Shown one piece after another: positions 27,618 through 36,745 of a stretch of DNA of 64,000 nucleotides. Made by a program: the position numbers and the translations under genes. Location of the stretch: positions 1 to 64,000 of the forward strand of contig JAHBSJ010000012.1 in the NCBI GenBank assembly GCA_019639155.1. Direction: 5' to 3'. Position 1 is the first letter of the stretch. Each line of letters starts with the position of its first letter. The notes under the pieces were generated by a model. The model saw only the letters and a program-made list of their open reading frames with translations. It was not told where the DNA came from and made no database searches. This DNA is from Acidobacteriota bacterium (GTDB lineage Bacteria; Acidobacteriota; Blastocatellia; Pyrinomonadales; Pyrinomonadaceae).

Positions 27618-27646
27618 TTGAATTAGTATTTCGCGAATTCTATAAT
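27618..27646 (+). promoter_or_regulatory. Sigma-70-type promoter of the radical SAM gene
   Basis: TTGAAT (27618-27623), a 17-base spacer, and a perfect TATAAT (27641-27646). It lies directly after the previous terminator, and the predicted start near 27653 gives a short leader containing GGAG. Confidence 0.7.
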
Positions 27647-27675
27647 TTAGGGTTTGTCGGTTGATTGGAGTTTCG

Positions 27676-28701
27676 ATGCCAAAGGCAAGTGCATTCAGCA
27701 GATTTACACGGGGCGTCCGCCATACGGTGCGGGCATTTGCCTCGACCAAGCATCCCGTTCTGGTGCATATAGTGCCCATGCGGCGATGCAATCTTTCATG
27801 CACTTATTGCAATGAATACGACAAGACGAGCGATCCGGTGCCTATCGATACGATGCTCGAGCGCATCGACAAACTCGCCGAGTTCGGTACGTCGGTGATA
27901 ACCATTTCGGGAGGCGAGCCGATGATGCATCCCGAGATTTACGACATCATCGCCCGTATTCGGCATCACGGCATGATCGCCGGCCTGATCTCGAACGGTT
28001 ATTACTTTCAGGTCGATAAGATCAAGAAACTGAACGAGGCGGGGCTCGACTATCTTCAAATTTCTATCGACAACGTCACTCCGGACGACGTCTCGAAAAA
28101 GAGCCTTAAGGTGCTCGACGCCAAACTCGTTAATCTGAGCGAGCATGCGAAATTCAAGGTGAATATAAATTCCGTGGTCGGCGGAGGCGTCGCCAATCCT
28201 GAAGAGGCGCTTGTAATTGCAAATCGTGCTCGCGAACTTGGGTTTTCGTCAACGGTCGGCGTCATTCACGACGGCGACGGACTGCTGAAGGGCATAACGA
28301 CCCGCGAGAAAGAAGTTTACAAAGAGATCAAAGCTAAAGGTGCACGTTCCTACGCACGCTGGAATTGGTTTCAGGACGCTCTGGTGGACGGCGGTGAATA
28401 CGAATGGCGCTGCCGTGCAGGTGCCCGATATCTTTATGTGGATGAGGCCGGGATCGTTAGCTGGTGCTCTCAGCAGCGAGGCACGCCGGGAATTCCGTTG
28501 CTGGAATACACCCACGAAGACATGCGGCGTGAGTACATCACGGAAAAATGGTGTGCGCCGAACTGCACCATTCAGTGCGTCCATCAGGTGGGACACCTCG
28601 ATGCGTGGCGCGATCCGCAAATTTCGCTTGCGGAGTACAACAAACGGAATGGTGGCGGCATCAAGAAGGATACGGTCGCGCAAATACTTAACACCGAATG
28701 A
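27676..28701 (+). CDS. Radical SAM protein
   Basis: A 341-residue radical S-adenosylmethionine enzyme. The 4Fe-4S motif CNLSCTYC (C38, C42, C45) follows a basic N-terminus, with the SAM-binding GGEPMMHPE (near 82) and a TIM-barrel layout. Extra cysteines near the C-terminus ([19 protein letters not shown]) suggest an auxiliary cluster. The fold resembles radical SAM enzymes that modify lipids or peptides; no substrate can be assigned and no precursor peptide is seen nearby. ATG 27676 is preceded by GGAG at five bases. It overlaps the next gene by four bases (ATGA). Confidence 0.85.
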   Translation: MPKASAFSRFTRGVRHTVRAFASTKHPVLVHIVPMRRCNLSCTYCNEYDKTSDPVPIDTMLERIDKLAEFGTSVITISGGEPMMHPEIYDIIARIRHHGMIAGLISNGYYFQVDKIKKLNEAGLDYLQISIDNVTPDDVSKKSLKVLDAKLVNLSEHAKFKVNINSVVGGGVANPEEALVIANRARELGFSSTVGVIHDGDGLLKGITTREKEVYKEIKAKGARSYARWNWFQDALVDGGEYEWRCRAGARYLYVDEAGIVSWCSQQRGTPGIPLLEYTHEDMRREYITEKWCAPNCTIQCVHQVGHLDAWRDPQISLAEYNKRNGGGIKKDTVAQILNTE

Positions 28702-29180
28702 GCGGAGAGCAGCACAACACCTACGTTTCCTGGACCTTTCTGGCCTACGCTCTTTTCCAGTCGTTTGTCATTCTCCTGATCGGAGCCATATTCTTACTCG
28801 CCTTGCTAATGGGTGCGGACGATGCAGATTTTCCGGCCCCGCTGATGGCGGTTGTTTTCGCATTCGTGCTGATGATCCACATTTTTATGACGGCCCCGTC
28901 ATTCATTGCCTGGTACGCGATGCGGGGGAAAAAGTCTTGGGCTAGGGTCGCCGCGATCATTGCGGCCGCACTTGCCGCGATGAATGCACCGGTCGGAACC
29001 GCGGCAGCTGTTTATTCTCTTTGGTTTTTTGTGGGAGAAGAGTGGAAAAAGGTGTATTCCCGGCATCCTGAAATGTTGGCATCGCCCCAAGCATATTCAT
29101 TTTCTGAGGGCAATCCCGGCGGAAACGCCTCGTCCAACGAACCGGACTTCTCGTTTCGCCAGCCTCCTGATTGGCGTTAG
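28698..29180 (+). CDS. Membrane protein coupled to the radical SAM gene
   Basis: A 160-residue protein of unknown family with three or four transmembrane helices between residues 10 and 115 and a hydrophilic tail of about 40 residues rich in Ser, Asn and Pro. The start overlaps the radical SAM stop (ATGA), so the two are translated together, and a shared process is inferred. No catalytic motif is seen. Confidence 0.7.
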   Translation: MSGEQHNTYVSWTFLAYALFQSFVILLIGAIFLLALLMGADDADFPAPLMAVVFAFVLMIHIFMTAPSFIAWYAMRGKKSWARVAAIIAAALAAMNAPVGTAAAVYSLWFFVGEEWKKVYSRHPEMLASPQAYSFSEGNPGGNASSNEPDFSFRQPPDWR

Positions 29181-29231
29181 CCGATCCAGTGTCTTTGCCC
29201 GCCTCGAGGCTGTTCTGTATCCTAGAGGTAT

Positions 29232-29825
29232 ATGAAATTCGACAGAAAGCAGGCAAAAGCACTGACAAACGATAAAGAACTTGAACTCTACGACGACGCT
29301 CGTCCGCCGCGGCTGACGAAACATTCGATAGCGGATCTGAAGCGGTTGGTAAAGCGCAGCCGGACATTGAGAGACAAGCTTCGCGATGTGAAAAAGTCGC
29401 AGGTTCGGGGAGCTCAGAAAAAGACCAACGCACGCGGCCTTGCCGCTCCGGACCGAAGCAAAGAAAAAGCGGAAATGTTCGCTGAGGTTCACGACATCTT
29501 TGTAGCAAGGCTCGAAGCCTTGGAAAAGCGTGCTGCGAAAGAGAAAGAACGCGAAGCATCGAAGAAACTTCTTGCTTCGGCAGCAAGATCGAAAGCTCCA
29601 AAAGCGATCAAGAAACCCGCGCGTTCAGCCAAAGTGACGACCGCTTCGAAAGCCTCCAAGAACCCTGCGGTCGATACGGTTCAAAAGCCGCAGACCGCCG
29701 CAAGAACGCGTTCGACCAAGGCAAAGGTCGAAGAGACGCGCATAGCACGCAGCGGGATCACAAAGAAACGCTCACATCTGGCGTCAACGAATAAACGGAA
29801 TCAGGCTCGGCGCGACTCTAAATAG
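29232..29825 (+). CDS. Lys/Ala-rich basic protein with a histone H1-like tail
   Basis: A 197-residue, strongly basic protein. Residues 1-65 form a charged helical N-terminal part (AKALTNDKELELYDDARPPRL, then a KRLVKR-rich helix), and residues about 95-197 are low-complexity Lys/Ala/Ser/Thr/Arg with repeated KKPA, SKAS and TRSTK-like units, as in the C-terminal tails of bacterial H1-like proteins. DNA or RNA binding is inferred from composition. AGAGGT before the ATG serves as ribosome binding site. The gap to the VIT gene is 21 bases. Confidence 0.7.
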   Translation: MKFDRKQAKALTNDKELELYDDARPPRLTKHSIADLKRLVKRSRTLRDKLRDVKKSQVRGAQKKTNARGLAAPDRSKEKAEMFAEVHDIFVARLEALEKRAAKEKEREASKKLLASAARSKAPKAIKKPARSAKVTTASKASKNPAVDTVQKPQTAARTRSTKAKVEETRIARSGITKKRSHLASTNKRNQARRDSK

Positions 29826-29846
29826 GCCACTAGTGGCCCATCACCA

Positions 29847-30539
29847 ATGAGGCACCGCGAATATCATCGTACTGACCGTATCGGATGGCTTCGAGCCGCC
29901 GTGCTCGGAGCGAATGACGGCATCGTTTCGACGGCCAGCCTGATAATCGGCGTGGCTGCGGCGCAGGCGGAATTCGGTTCGATCATGCTAGCCGGCATGG
30001 CCGGTCTTGTGGCGGGATCTATGTCGATGGCCGCGGGCGAATACGTATCAGTATTCTCTCAGGCAGACACCGAGCGGGCGGATATCGAACGTGAGCGAAA
30101 AGAACTTGAGACCAGTCCGGAACATGAGCTCCTAGAGCTCGCCGGCATTTACGAGGACCGCGGTCTGGAGCCCGAACTCGCACGCGAAGTGGCGGTGCAG
30201 CTCACAAAGCACGACGCGTTAGGGGCTCACGCACGAGATGAACTTGGCATCTCGACGGTCATGAGTGCCAGGCCTCTGCAGGCCGCGGTCTATTCTGCTG
30301 TCAGTTTTGCGATCGGAGCCGCATTGCCACTCGCGGTTGCGGCAATATTCGCGGGCGGTATGCTCATCTCGGCCGTTGCGGTCAGCTCACTAGTATTCCT
30401 TGCTCTGCTTGGCGGCATTGCCGCGAACATGGGCGGTGCGAGCCTCCTGAAAGGTGCTTGGCGGGTCATGTTTTGGGGCGCCGCTGCGATGTTGGCAACT
30501 GCAGCTGTCGGATACGCGTTCGGTACGACGGTCGGCTAA
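29847..30539 (+). CDS. VIT1/CCC1-family iron or manganese transporter
   Basis: A 230-residue membrane protein with the family pattern: first helix LGANDGIVSTASLIIGVAAA (about 18-37), second helix with MAGLVAGSMSMAAGEYVSVFSQADTE (about 49-74), a cytoplasmic Glu-rich metal-binding segment (about 75-125) and three C-terminal helices. Members move Fe2+ or Mn2+ out of the cytoplasm. Its last four bases overlap the end of convergent pyk. Confidence 0.92.
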   Translation: MRHREYHRTDRIGWLRAAVLGANDGIVSTASLIIGVAAAQAEFGSIMLAGMAGLVAGSMSMAAGEYVSVFSQADTERADIERERKELETSPEHELLELAGIYEDRGLEPELAREVAVQLTKHDALGAHARDELGISTVMSARPLQAAVYSAVSFAIGAALPLAVAAIFAGGMLISAVAVSSLVFLALLGGIAANMGGASLLKGAWRVMFWGAAAMLATAAVGYAFGTTVG

Positions 30540-32050
30540 CGTCTGACAACGTCTTCGCCGATGGTCCAGACGTTCACCGAACTCGACAAACCCAGACCCG
30601 ACAACCTTCCTGCGAGCATGACTATTGTTTCGCCGTTCTCGACCACGCCTGCATCCAGCAGTGTTTTTTCGCCTGTTTTCAGCATATCAACCGTCGCATC
30701 TGATCCCGGAGCCATAAGGTCCAGCATCGTGCCTTCGCCAATGCTGTTTTCCTGATCGGCGACGACAAGCCTTTCGTCGAACAATGGCGTCACGCCCCAG
30801 ATCAACGCGAGTTGGCCGCAGGAATCGCCCGATGTCGTAAGAGCGAACGTCGCGAGCCCGGAGCGGAATGATGATAGTCGCCGTGCCATCAATCCCGATT
30901 CAGTAAAGACCGCGATCTTATCGGTCTGCATCTCCTTCGCGGCCGCGGCGGCGGCTTTGCACAGTGCTTGACTAGTACGCCCTGTCGGCACTTGTGAGAA
31001 TTTTACGGGCTTCTTCAACTGCTCCGGGCGTATCGTTTCTGCCGAGTCGATAATGCGGGCCATGGTTTCAATGGCCTCGACTGGATAATTGCCGCTAGCG
31101 GTCTCAGCAGAGAGCATCACGGCATCAGTGCCGTCCCACACGGCATTTGCAACGTCCGATGCCTCGGCACGTGTCGGGAACGGATTCTCTATCATCGACT
31201 GGAGCATCTGTGTAGCAGTAATGACGAAGCGGTCATTCGCGACGGCGAGCTCGATGATGCGTTTCTGGTAAACGGGAACGAGTTCGACGCTGGTCTCGAC
31301 GCCAAGGTCGCCGCGGGCGACCATCAGCCCGTCAGTCGCATCGATGATCTCGAGCAAGTTATCCACCGCTTCGCTTTTTTCTATCTTTGCGACGAGCAGG
31401 GCACGGCCAAGTTTCCGTTTGTTCAGTTTCTTGATCAGGTCCTTGACCTCGCGGCAGTCGTCCGCGGTCCTGACGAATGACAATGCGACGTAGTCAACAT
31501 TTTGCTCGACCGCCCATTCCAGGTCGTCTCGGTCCTTGTCGGTCAGTGAGGGGATCGGTAACGCCATGTTCGGCAGGTTAATGCCTTTTCGTTCGTTCAA
31601 AATGCCGCCCGTCACAACGCGGCAAATAACATCACCGTCTTCGACCTCTTCAACGGCGAGTTCGATCGCACCATCGTCTAGCAATATCCGCGAACCGCTG
31701 GCGACCGCCTGCGGCAAACCGGCGAAGTTCGTAGAAACCTGATGAGCGTCGCCGACGATGTCACGGGTGGTTATCACAAACCGCTCGCCGGCCGCCAACA
31801 AGACAGGTTTGCCGTCAGACAACGTACGGGTTCTTATCTTCGGCCCCGAAAGATCGACCAGTTCTGCAACGGGCTTGCCTGCACGCACAGCGGCGGCACG
31901 GACGTTCTCAAGCGTCTCCTGATGCTGTTCGCGGGTGCCGTGCGACATGTTGATGCGGACAGCGTTCATTCCAGCCGCGATCATTGCGTCAAGGACCGCG
32001 GGGTCGTTGGACGCAGGGCCAATGGTCGCCAATATCTTTGCTTTTCTCAT
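30536..32050 (-). CDS. pyk: Pyruvate kinase
   Basis: Converts phosphoenolpyruvate and ADP to pyruvate and ATP, the last step of glycolysis. The 504-residue protein has KILATIGPAS at 4-13, the NMSHG substrate motif, the K+/Mg2+ region and the MVARGDLGVE signature (near 243-252), and a complete C-terminal regulatory domain. It is the last gene of a minus-strand unit with GH15 and the TlpA-like gene; the gap to GH15 is 53 bases. Confidence 0.97.
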   Translation of the reverse strand: MRKAKILATIGPASNDPAVLDAMIAAGMNAVRINMSHGTREQHQETLENVRAAAVRAGKPVAELVDLSGPKIRTRTLSDGKPVLLAAGERFVITTRDIVGDAHQVSTNFAGLPQAVASGSRILLDDGAIELAVEEVEDGDVICRVVTGGILNERKGINLPNMALPIPSLTDKDRDDLEWAVEQNVDYVALSFVRTADDCREVKDLIKKLNKRKLGRALLVAKIEKSEAVDNLLEIIDATDGLMVARGDLGVETSVELVPVYQKRIIELAVANDRFVITATQMLQSMIENPFPTRAEASDVANAVWDGTDAVMLSAETASGNYPVEAIETMARIIDSAETIRPEQLKKPVKFSQVPTGRTSQALCKAAAAAAKEMQTDKIAVFTESGLMARRLSSFRSGLATFALTTSGDSCGQLALIWGVTPLFDERLVVADQENSIGEGTMLDLMAPGSDATVDMLKTGEKTLLDAGVVENGETIVMLAGRLSGLGLSSSVNVWTIGEDVVRR

Positions 32051-32103
32051 TGATTCGATTCTAGCTCAGTATGCTGTTCGCCCGACAATGTTAATGCGGT
32101 AAC

Positions 32104-34056
32104 TTAAGATCGGCGCAACAGAGCCAGCTTATTCGAGTAGCTGTGAACCGTTGCGACGAACGTCGAATGCGACCATGTTAACGGCGAGACGGAGAGGTGT
32201 TTGCCCGTCACCGGATCGATCTGCTCGGGGAGCACTCCCGATGGAAGAGCACGCTCAGCCACCCATTCGATCATCGCTAGAGCCGGAGCCAGATCATCGA
32301 GTGTTTTTGCTTTAGCGATGTAATATTCCGCCAGCCAAAGCGTGCAAATTATCCACGAATTTCCGGCGATGCCTGCCGATTCGAGCATATAACCATCGCC
32401 CTCGAAGCGAGCTACGCCGCCAAAAGCCTCATTATTCAGCAATGAGTTTTCCACAGCGGCCATGGTCCCTGCGGTCATAGCGTGGGCCACGTCGAAACAG
32501 TCAAAATAAAACACACCGAACAGCGACGCGTCAATCGTCGGGTCGGGTGTCAGCTCATCGTCACCATTTGCCTGTAGCGACCGAAAAAAACGGCCGTGTT
32601 CCGCTGAATACAAATGTTCGCGCATTCCGCGGACGACCTCGTCAGATGCATTTTGAAACTCGATCCCGTCCGAATCGTGCCCTAAAGTGCCTGCGATCTC
32701 CGCAGCCGCTCGCAACCCGGCGGCGACAGCTGCACATGTGAAAGTATGAACACCGCGGCGGTCTTCCCAGAGGTTCCAACTCGGTTTTGGCAGGCCTGTT
32801 TCGACATCGCGATACTCGGTCATGAAACGTGCACACCGAAGCACGTGCTTGCTGTACATCTCTTCGGCGAACGACCGGTCCGGATACAGTCTAAGATGCT
32901 CGCCGAGAGCCCAGATCACGAGTGCCGTTTCGTCCTCTTGTATGGGCAGCAGTTCGCGTTTGCGGTGTGGATCCCAATAAGCGTGCCAGCCGGAACCGAC
33001 CGATCCGTCGGGATTGTATTTCTGCAAAAAGTAGCCGCTCGGATGAACAATACGGGAGCATAGTTCAAAAAATCGCCGGCCGATGTCGGCGAATCCGGCG
33101 ACATCGCCCGCATTCGCAACGAACGCACCGTCGCGCGGCCACAGATAACTGTAATGGTCGGTCGCACGGTCAGTCACATCGTGGTCGTTCGCTGCAATAA
33201 TTGCTCCGCCGTTATCGATCTGACTGCGGACGATCAAAAGGCTTCTTGAATACAGATCCCGGACCGCTCCGGAAAGTTCATCGGAAATTGCCTTGCCGGC
33301 ATTAAGCCAATCCGTCCAATGCGTCTCCGCGGAAACAAGCAATGACTCGGGGCGCTCAGAAAGAACGAATCCGTTCAACGCTGCGACATCGGCGTATGAA
33401 ACGGCCGCCGCTATCCAATAATGAAATTCATATGTTCCGTTCGGTTCGAGTTCGAAATGGACCGCGATCGTCGAATCCACTGAGCCTTCGGTTATCGCTC
33501 CGCCTTGCAGACGCCCGTCCTCCGCGTCACGCCACGTGCCTTCCTGATGGCGAAATGCCTTTCGGCCGGTCGCGAACTCGTCAAAGTGCGGATCCGTATC
33601 GATCAGGAAATACCGGTGCTTTTTGTAGTGGATCAGCGAGTGCGTTTCGGGGTCAAAGAAAGCGGTATCGCCGACCTTGTTCTCGTAGATGCGAAAGTCG
33701 TGGTGAAGAAAAAAACGAACCTCCCGATCATGTTGTGAGAGATTCGTCAGCAAAAGCCTTCGCACATAGATGTTCTTTTCGGGATGAACCGCATCTGAGC
33801 AGGTTATGCGGATATCCAGAGCCTTTTTCTCCAGCGTTACGTCGGTAACGAGTGTATCTTGACTGTAGCGCAGGCTTCGATGCCATCCGTCCTCGTGCAG
33901 CCATGAGAACTCGCCGTCCACCCAAATACCGCTGCGAAAAGGGAATCCTTCGCTATGATTTTCCTGCCCGACGTGCGGGAAATACACGTCGCGTATCTGA
34001 TATTTGTCGTCGAAATTGACCAACAGGCTGCCGTTTCCGACGGGAATATCCCTCAT
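32104..34056 (-). CDS. Glycoside hydrolase family 15 (glucoamylase/trehalase-type)
   Basis: A 650-residue cytoplasmic-looking enzyme with no signal peptide. An N-terminal beta-sandwich (about 1-265) precedes an (alpha/alpha)6 barrel with YSYLWPRDGAFVANAGD (near 297-313) and LPKPSWNLWEDRRGVHTFTCAA (near 412-433), which holds the likely general acid glutamate. LTWSHSTFVATVHS sits near the end. GH15 enzymes release glucose from maltodextrin, isomalto-oligosaccharides or trehalose. A role in glycogen or maltodextrin breakdown feeding glycolysis fits its place beside pyk. AAGGGG precedes the ATG. Confidence 0.92.
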   Translation of the reverse strand: MRDIPVGNGSLLVNFDDKYQIRDVYFPHVGQENHSEGFPFRSGIWVDGEFSWLHEDGWHRSLRYSQDTLVTDVTLEKKALDIRITCSDAVHPEKNIYVRRLLLTNLSQHDREVRFFLHHDFRIYENKVGDTAFFDPETHSLIHYKKHRYFLIDTDPHFDEFATGRKAFRHQEGTWRDAEDGRLQGGAITEGSVDSTIAVHFELEPNGTYEFHYWIAAAVSYADVAALNGFVLSERPESLLVSAETHWTDWLNAGKAISDELSGAVRDLYSRSLLIVRSQIDNGGAIIAANDHDVTDRATDHYSYLWPRDGAFVANAGDVAGFADIGRRFFELCSRIVHPSGYFLQKYNPDGSVGSGWHAYWDPHRKRELLPIQEDETALVIWALGEHLRLYPDRSFAEEMYSKHVLRCARFMTEYRDVETGLPKPSWNLWEDRRGVHTFTCAAVAAGLRAAAEIAGTLGHDSDGIEFQNASDEVVRGMREHLYSAEHGRFFRSLQANGDDELTPDPTIDASLFGVFYFDCFDVAHAMTAGTMAAVENSLLNNEAFGGVARFEGDGYMLESAGIAGNSWIICTLWLAEYYIAKAKTLDDLAPALAMIEWVAERALPSGVLPEQIDPVTGKHLSVSPLTWSHSTFVATVHSYSNKLALLRRS

Positions 34057-34065
34057 ATTTGCCCC

Positions 34066-34635
34066 TTACGGCTGAGAGTTGACGGCTTTTTCGACGGCCT
34101 CGTCAAGCTGCTTTTGAATAGGCGGGCTGAAGCCGATGAGCTTCGTTACCTGATTTCCTTTTCGGTCAAATACGATGGTCTGCGGAATGTCGCTGCGTTC
34201 CGCAAAAACGAATCGCGTTAGGGCGTCCTCGGGAAATGCTATCAAATAGTCGATCTTTGTCGTTTCTAGGAACTTCGGTATCTTCCCGCTGTCCTCCTCA
34301 CCGCCGACATTCAGGCCTACGATATAGAGATTGTCCGCCCCGTGTTTTTCGATCAGCGAGTTCAGATGCGGGATCGCACGTTTACATGGCTCGCAGTAGG
34401 TCGCCCAAAAGTCCAGGATCACTGCCTTGCCCTGAAAATCGCCAAGCTTGTGGACCTTTTCATCGAGGTCGGTCCAGGACATATCTTTCATCGGCTTGGT
34501 CGGCACTACCGGAAGGTTCGTCGTAGGCCTATCATTGATTGAACTCGGCGCGTCCGAAACAGCGACAGGAGCGGCCGAAGGCCTGCAAGCCGTCAGAATT
34601 AATATCGCGAAAACAAATATCAGTAAATTCCGCAT
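34066..34635 (-). CDS. TlpA-family thioredoxin-like lipoprotein
   Basis: A 189-residue exported lipoprotein (signal about 3-16, lipobox LTAC with C17). The mature part is a TlpA/ResA-type thioredoxin fold with the active site WATYCEPC (C81 and C84) and a cis-proline-region QTIVFDRKG (near 160). Such proteins reduce disulfides in apocytochromes or other periplasmic proteins, which suits a genome rich in cytochromes c. The YCEPC variant differs slightly from the common WCxPC. First gene of the unit with GH15 (9-base gap). Confidence 0.9.
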   Translation of the reverse strand: MRNLLIFVFAILILTACRPSAAPVAVSDAPSSINDRPTTNLPVVPTKPMKDMSWTDLDEKVHKLGDFQGKAVILDFWATYCEPCKRAIPHLNSLIEKHGADNLYIVGLNVGGEEDSGKIPKFLETTKIDYLIAFPEDALTRFVFAERSDIPQTIVFDRKGNQVTKLIGFSPPIQKQLDEAVEKAVNSQP

Positions 34636-34706
34636 ATAGTTAGATTTTAGTTTGCGGCCGCTTTTTTGTAAAAATCATCTGAGCGGTCGACTTGGCTAGG
34701 AAGTTA

Positions 34707-35279
34707 ATGGGCATCTATCCGAAGGACATCGAAGAGATGATCGCGTCGTGTAATCACAGCGGCGAGCCCGACCGTATTGACGCGGAAGGTGTCGACGCAA
34801 ATATACGCTGCGGCTCATGGGTAAGGTTTGCTCTGCGTATCAAGAACGGCAGTATTTCCGCGGTCGGATTCACATCGAATGGCTGCGGCTATATGATCGC
34901 GGCCGCCGAAACGCTGTCAACGCGTCTTGACGGCTGTGCTCTATCGGAACTTCACGGCCTGGACGCTGTTCCGGTCCGAGCCGATGTCGGCGTAGTCGAA
35001 GCATCAGACAGGCCGGCGTGTTCGGACGCCGTACTTTCTGCCCTGCGAGAAGCTCTCGCTGAGTATCGCGAAAGCGTGATCGCGGCATCCGGCGATAAAG
35101 CACTTGCCTGTACATGCTTCAGCATTACCGTTGACACCATAGAGGCCGCAGCGGCAAATGGTGCGGACACCTTGGAAAAAGTTCAGGAGGAGTGCCGTGC
35201 AGGCGGAGGATGCGGTTCATGCAGAATGCTGATCCAAGAGATCATCGATCAGCAGACAGTGATGTTTACAAATGATTAG
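34707..35279 (+). CDS. NifU N-terminal / BFD-like Fe-S scaffold protein
   Basis: A 190-residue Fe-S assembly protein made of an IscU-like scaffold domain (ligand cysteines C35 in IRCGSW, C60 in NGCGYM and C105 in PACSDA) joined to a BFD-like [2Fe-2S] domain (C135, C137, C169, C172; TCFSITVDTI ... GGGCGSC). This equals the first two domains of NifU without the C-terminal Nfu domain. The aspartate that usually follows the first cysteine is replaced (CGS). No cysteine desulfurase gene is nearby. An in-frame TTG at 34692 is an alternative start. Confidence 0.88.
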   Translation: MGIYPKDIEEMIASCNHSGEPDRIDAEGVDANIRCGSWVRFALRIKNGSISAVGFTSNGCGYMIAAAETLSTRLDGCALSELHGLDAVPVRADVGVVEASDRPACSDAVLSALREALAEYRESVIAASGDKALACTCFSITVDTIEAAAANGADTLEKVQEECRAGGGCGSCRMLIQEIIDQQTVMFTND

Positions 35280-35349
35280 GCCGTTTGTGCTATACTTTCA
35301 GACTTACGAGATGACCCGACCGATCGCAACATTTCCCGCCTGACCGACG

Positions 35350-36732
35350 ATGGACGACCCCGCCAGTTTATTATTATTTCTTGCTGAAACGACTTCGGCT
35401 GTTCCGTTCGATGCTGCATCGACCGCGTGGAACCTTCTACTCGTCGCGGTCTTGGTTGCCGCTAACGGGTTTTTTGTCGCAAGTGAATTTGCACTTGTTG
35501 CGGTAAGGCGTTCTCGGGTCGAGGCCGCAGCGGCCGAGGGAGATCAGGCAGCTCAAAAGCTGCTTGAGATGCTCAAGAACATCAATGGCTATATATCAGC
35601 AACGCAGCTGGGCATCACACTCTTTTCACTTGCATTGGGATGGTTCGGTGAGCCGGCGGTGGCCGCATTTATTCAGCCTATCTTTCTGTGGCTGGCAGAA
35701 CAGAGCGGACTTGCGGTAATAGCCTCAAGTGTCGTTCTGCACACGTTCTCGCTGGTCATCTCGTTCTCGCTGGTCACGTTCTTCCTCATCGTATTCGGCG
35801 AACTTGCTCCAAAGACGATAGCACTTGAAAAGACGGAGAAGATCGCCTATCTGACGGCTCCTGTGCTGCGGTTGTTTTATCGGATATTCATTTATCCTAT
35901 CCGTTTGCTGGAATGGAGCGGCAAACAGACCGTAAGGCTTTTGGGCCTGGGCAAGTTGAACACGGACCAGATCGGCTACACAGAAGAGGAGATCAAGCAA
36001 TTGCTTTCTGCATCGCTTGCGAGCGGCCACCTCAATGAAGAGGAACACAAGCTGATCGACCAGATCTTTGCGTTCTCTGACACTACGGTCAAAGAAGCGA
36101 TGATCCCGCGGACGGAGATCGTCGCGATCTCCGTCAAAAGCACGCTTGAAGATATCTTGGACAAATTTGCAGCGAGCGGTTATTCGCGGCTGCCGGTGTA
36201 CCGCGGATCGCTTGACGACATCGCCGGATACATACACAGCAAGGACGTTGTCGCTTTTCTGAGAAATGCGAAGTCGTTCAAAATAGAAAAGCTGATGAAA
36301 AAACCGCATTATGTCGTGGATACGGCTCGGCTTGAGGATGTGTTGCGGCAGATGCAGGAAGAAAAATTCCATTTCGGCTTTGTTGTGGACGAACATGGCG
36401 GTGTCGAGGGCATCATCACCCTCGAGGATCTGCTGGAAGAGATCGTCGGCGATATTTCCGATGAACATGACGAAGAGGTCAACGAACAGATCGACGAACA
36501 AAAGGACGGCAGTTACATCCTCGACGGCGGGCTTGCCGTTCGCGACCTGAACAAACGGTTAGGCCTGAGCATTCCGATCTCTGAGGCATATACGACCATC
36601 GCGGGCTTCCTGATGTCCGAAGCGGGGCGAATTTTGGATGAAGGCGAGGCGGTGCCTTTCAACGGCCATACATTTCACATTGAGACGGTAGATAGACGAC
36701 GCATCAAGAAGGTCCGTTTACAGAAAAACTGA
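35350..36732 (+). CDS. CNNM/CorC-type membrane protein (DUF21, CBS pair, CorC domain)
   Basis: A 460-residue hemolysin-C-like protein. An N-terminal DUF21/CNNM membrane domain (about 20-215) with NGFFVASEFALVAVRRSR near 38 is followed by two CBS domains (about 235-360; MIPRTEIVAIS starts the first) and a CorC_HlyC domain (about 375-460). Family members bind adenine nucleotides in the CBS pair and affect Mg2+ or other cation transport. It opens the long co-directional run to tdk; the octaheme cytochrome gene follows after 13 bases. Confidence 0.92.
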   Translation: MDDPASLLLFLAETTSAVPFDAASTAWNLLLVAVLVAANGFFVASEFALVAVRRSRVEAAAAEGDQAAQKLLEMLKNINGYISATQLGITLFSLALGWFGEPAVAAFIQPIFLWLAEQSGLAVIASSVVLHTFSLVISFSLVTFFLIVFGELAPKTIALEKTEKIAYLTAPVLRLFYRIFIYPIRLLEWSGKQTVRLLGLGKLNTDQIGYTEEEIKQLLSASLASGHLNEEEHKLIDQIFAFSDTTVKEAMIPRTEIVAISVKSTLEDILDKFAASGYSRLPVYRGSLDDIAGYIHSKDVVAFLRNAKSFKIEKLMKKPHYVVDTARLEDVLRQMQEEKFHFGFVVDEHGGVEGIITLEDLLEEIVGDISDEHDEEVNEQIDEQKDGSYILDGGLAVRDLNKRLGLSIPISEAYTTIAGFLMSEAGRILDEGEAVPFNGHTFHIETVDRRRIKKVRLQKN

Positions 36733-36745
36733 TATCCTCGTTTAA

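Noticed and set aside
35265..35296. A promoter before the CNNM gene from TTTACA and TATACT.
   Set aside because: The spacer is 20 bases, too long for a standard sigma-70 site.
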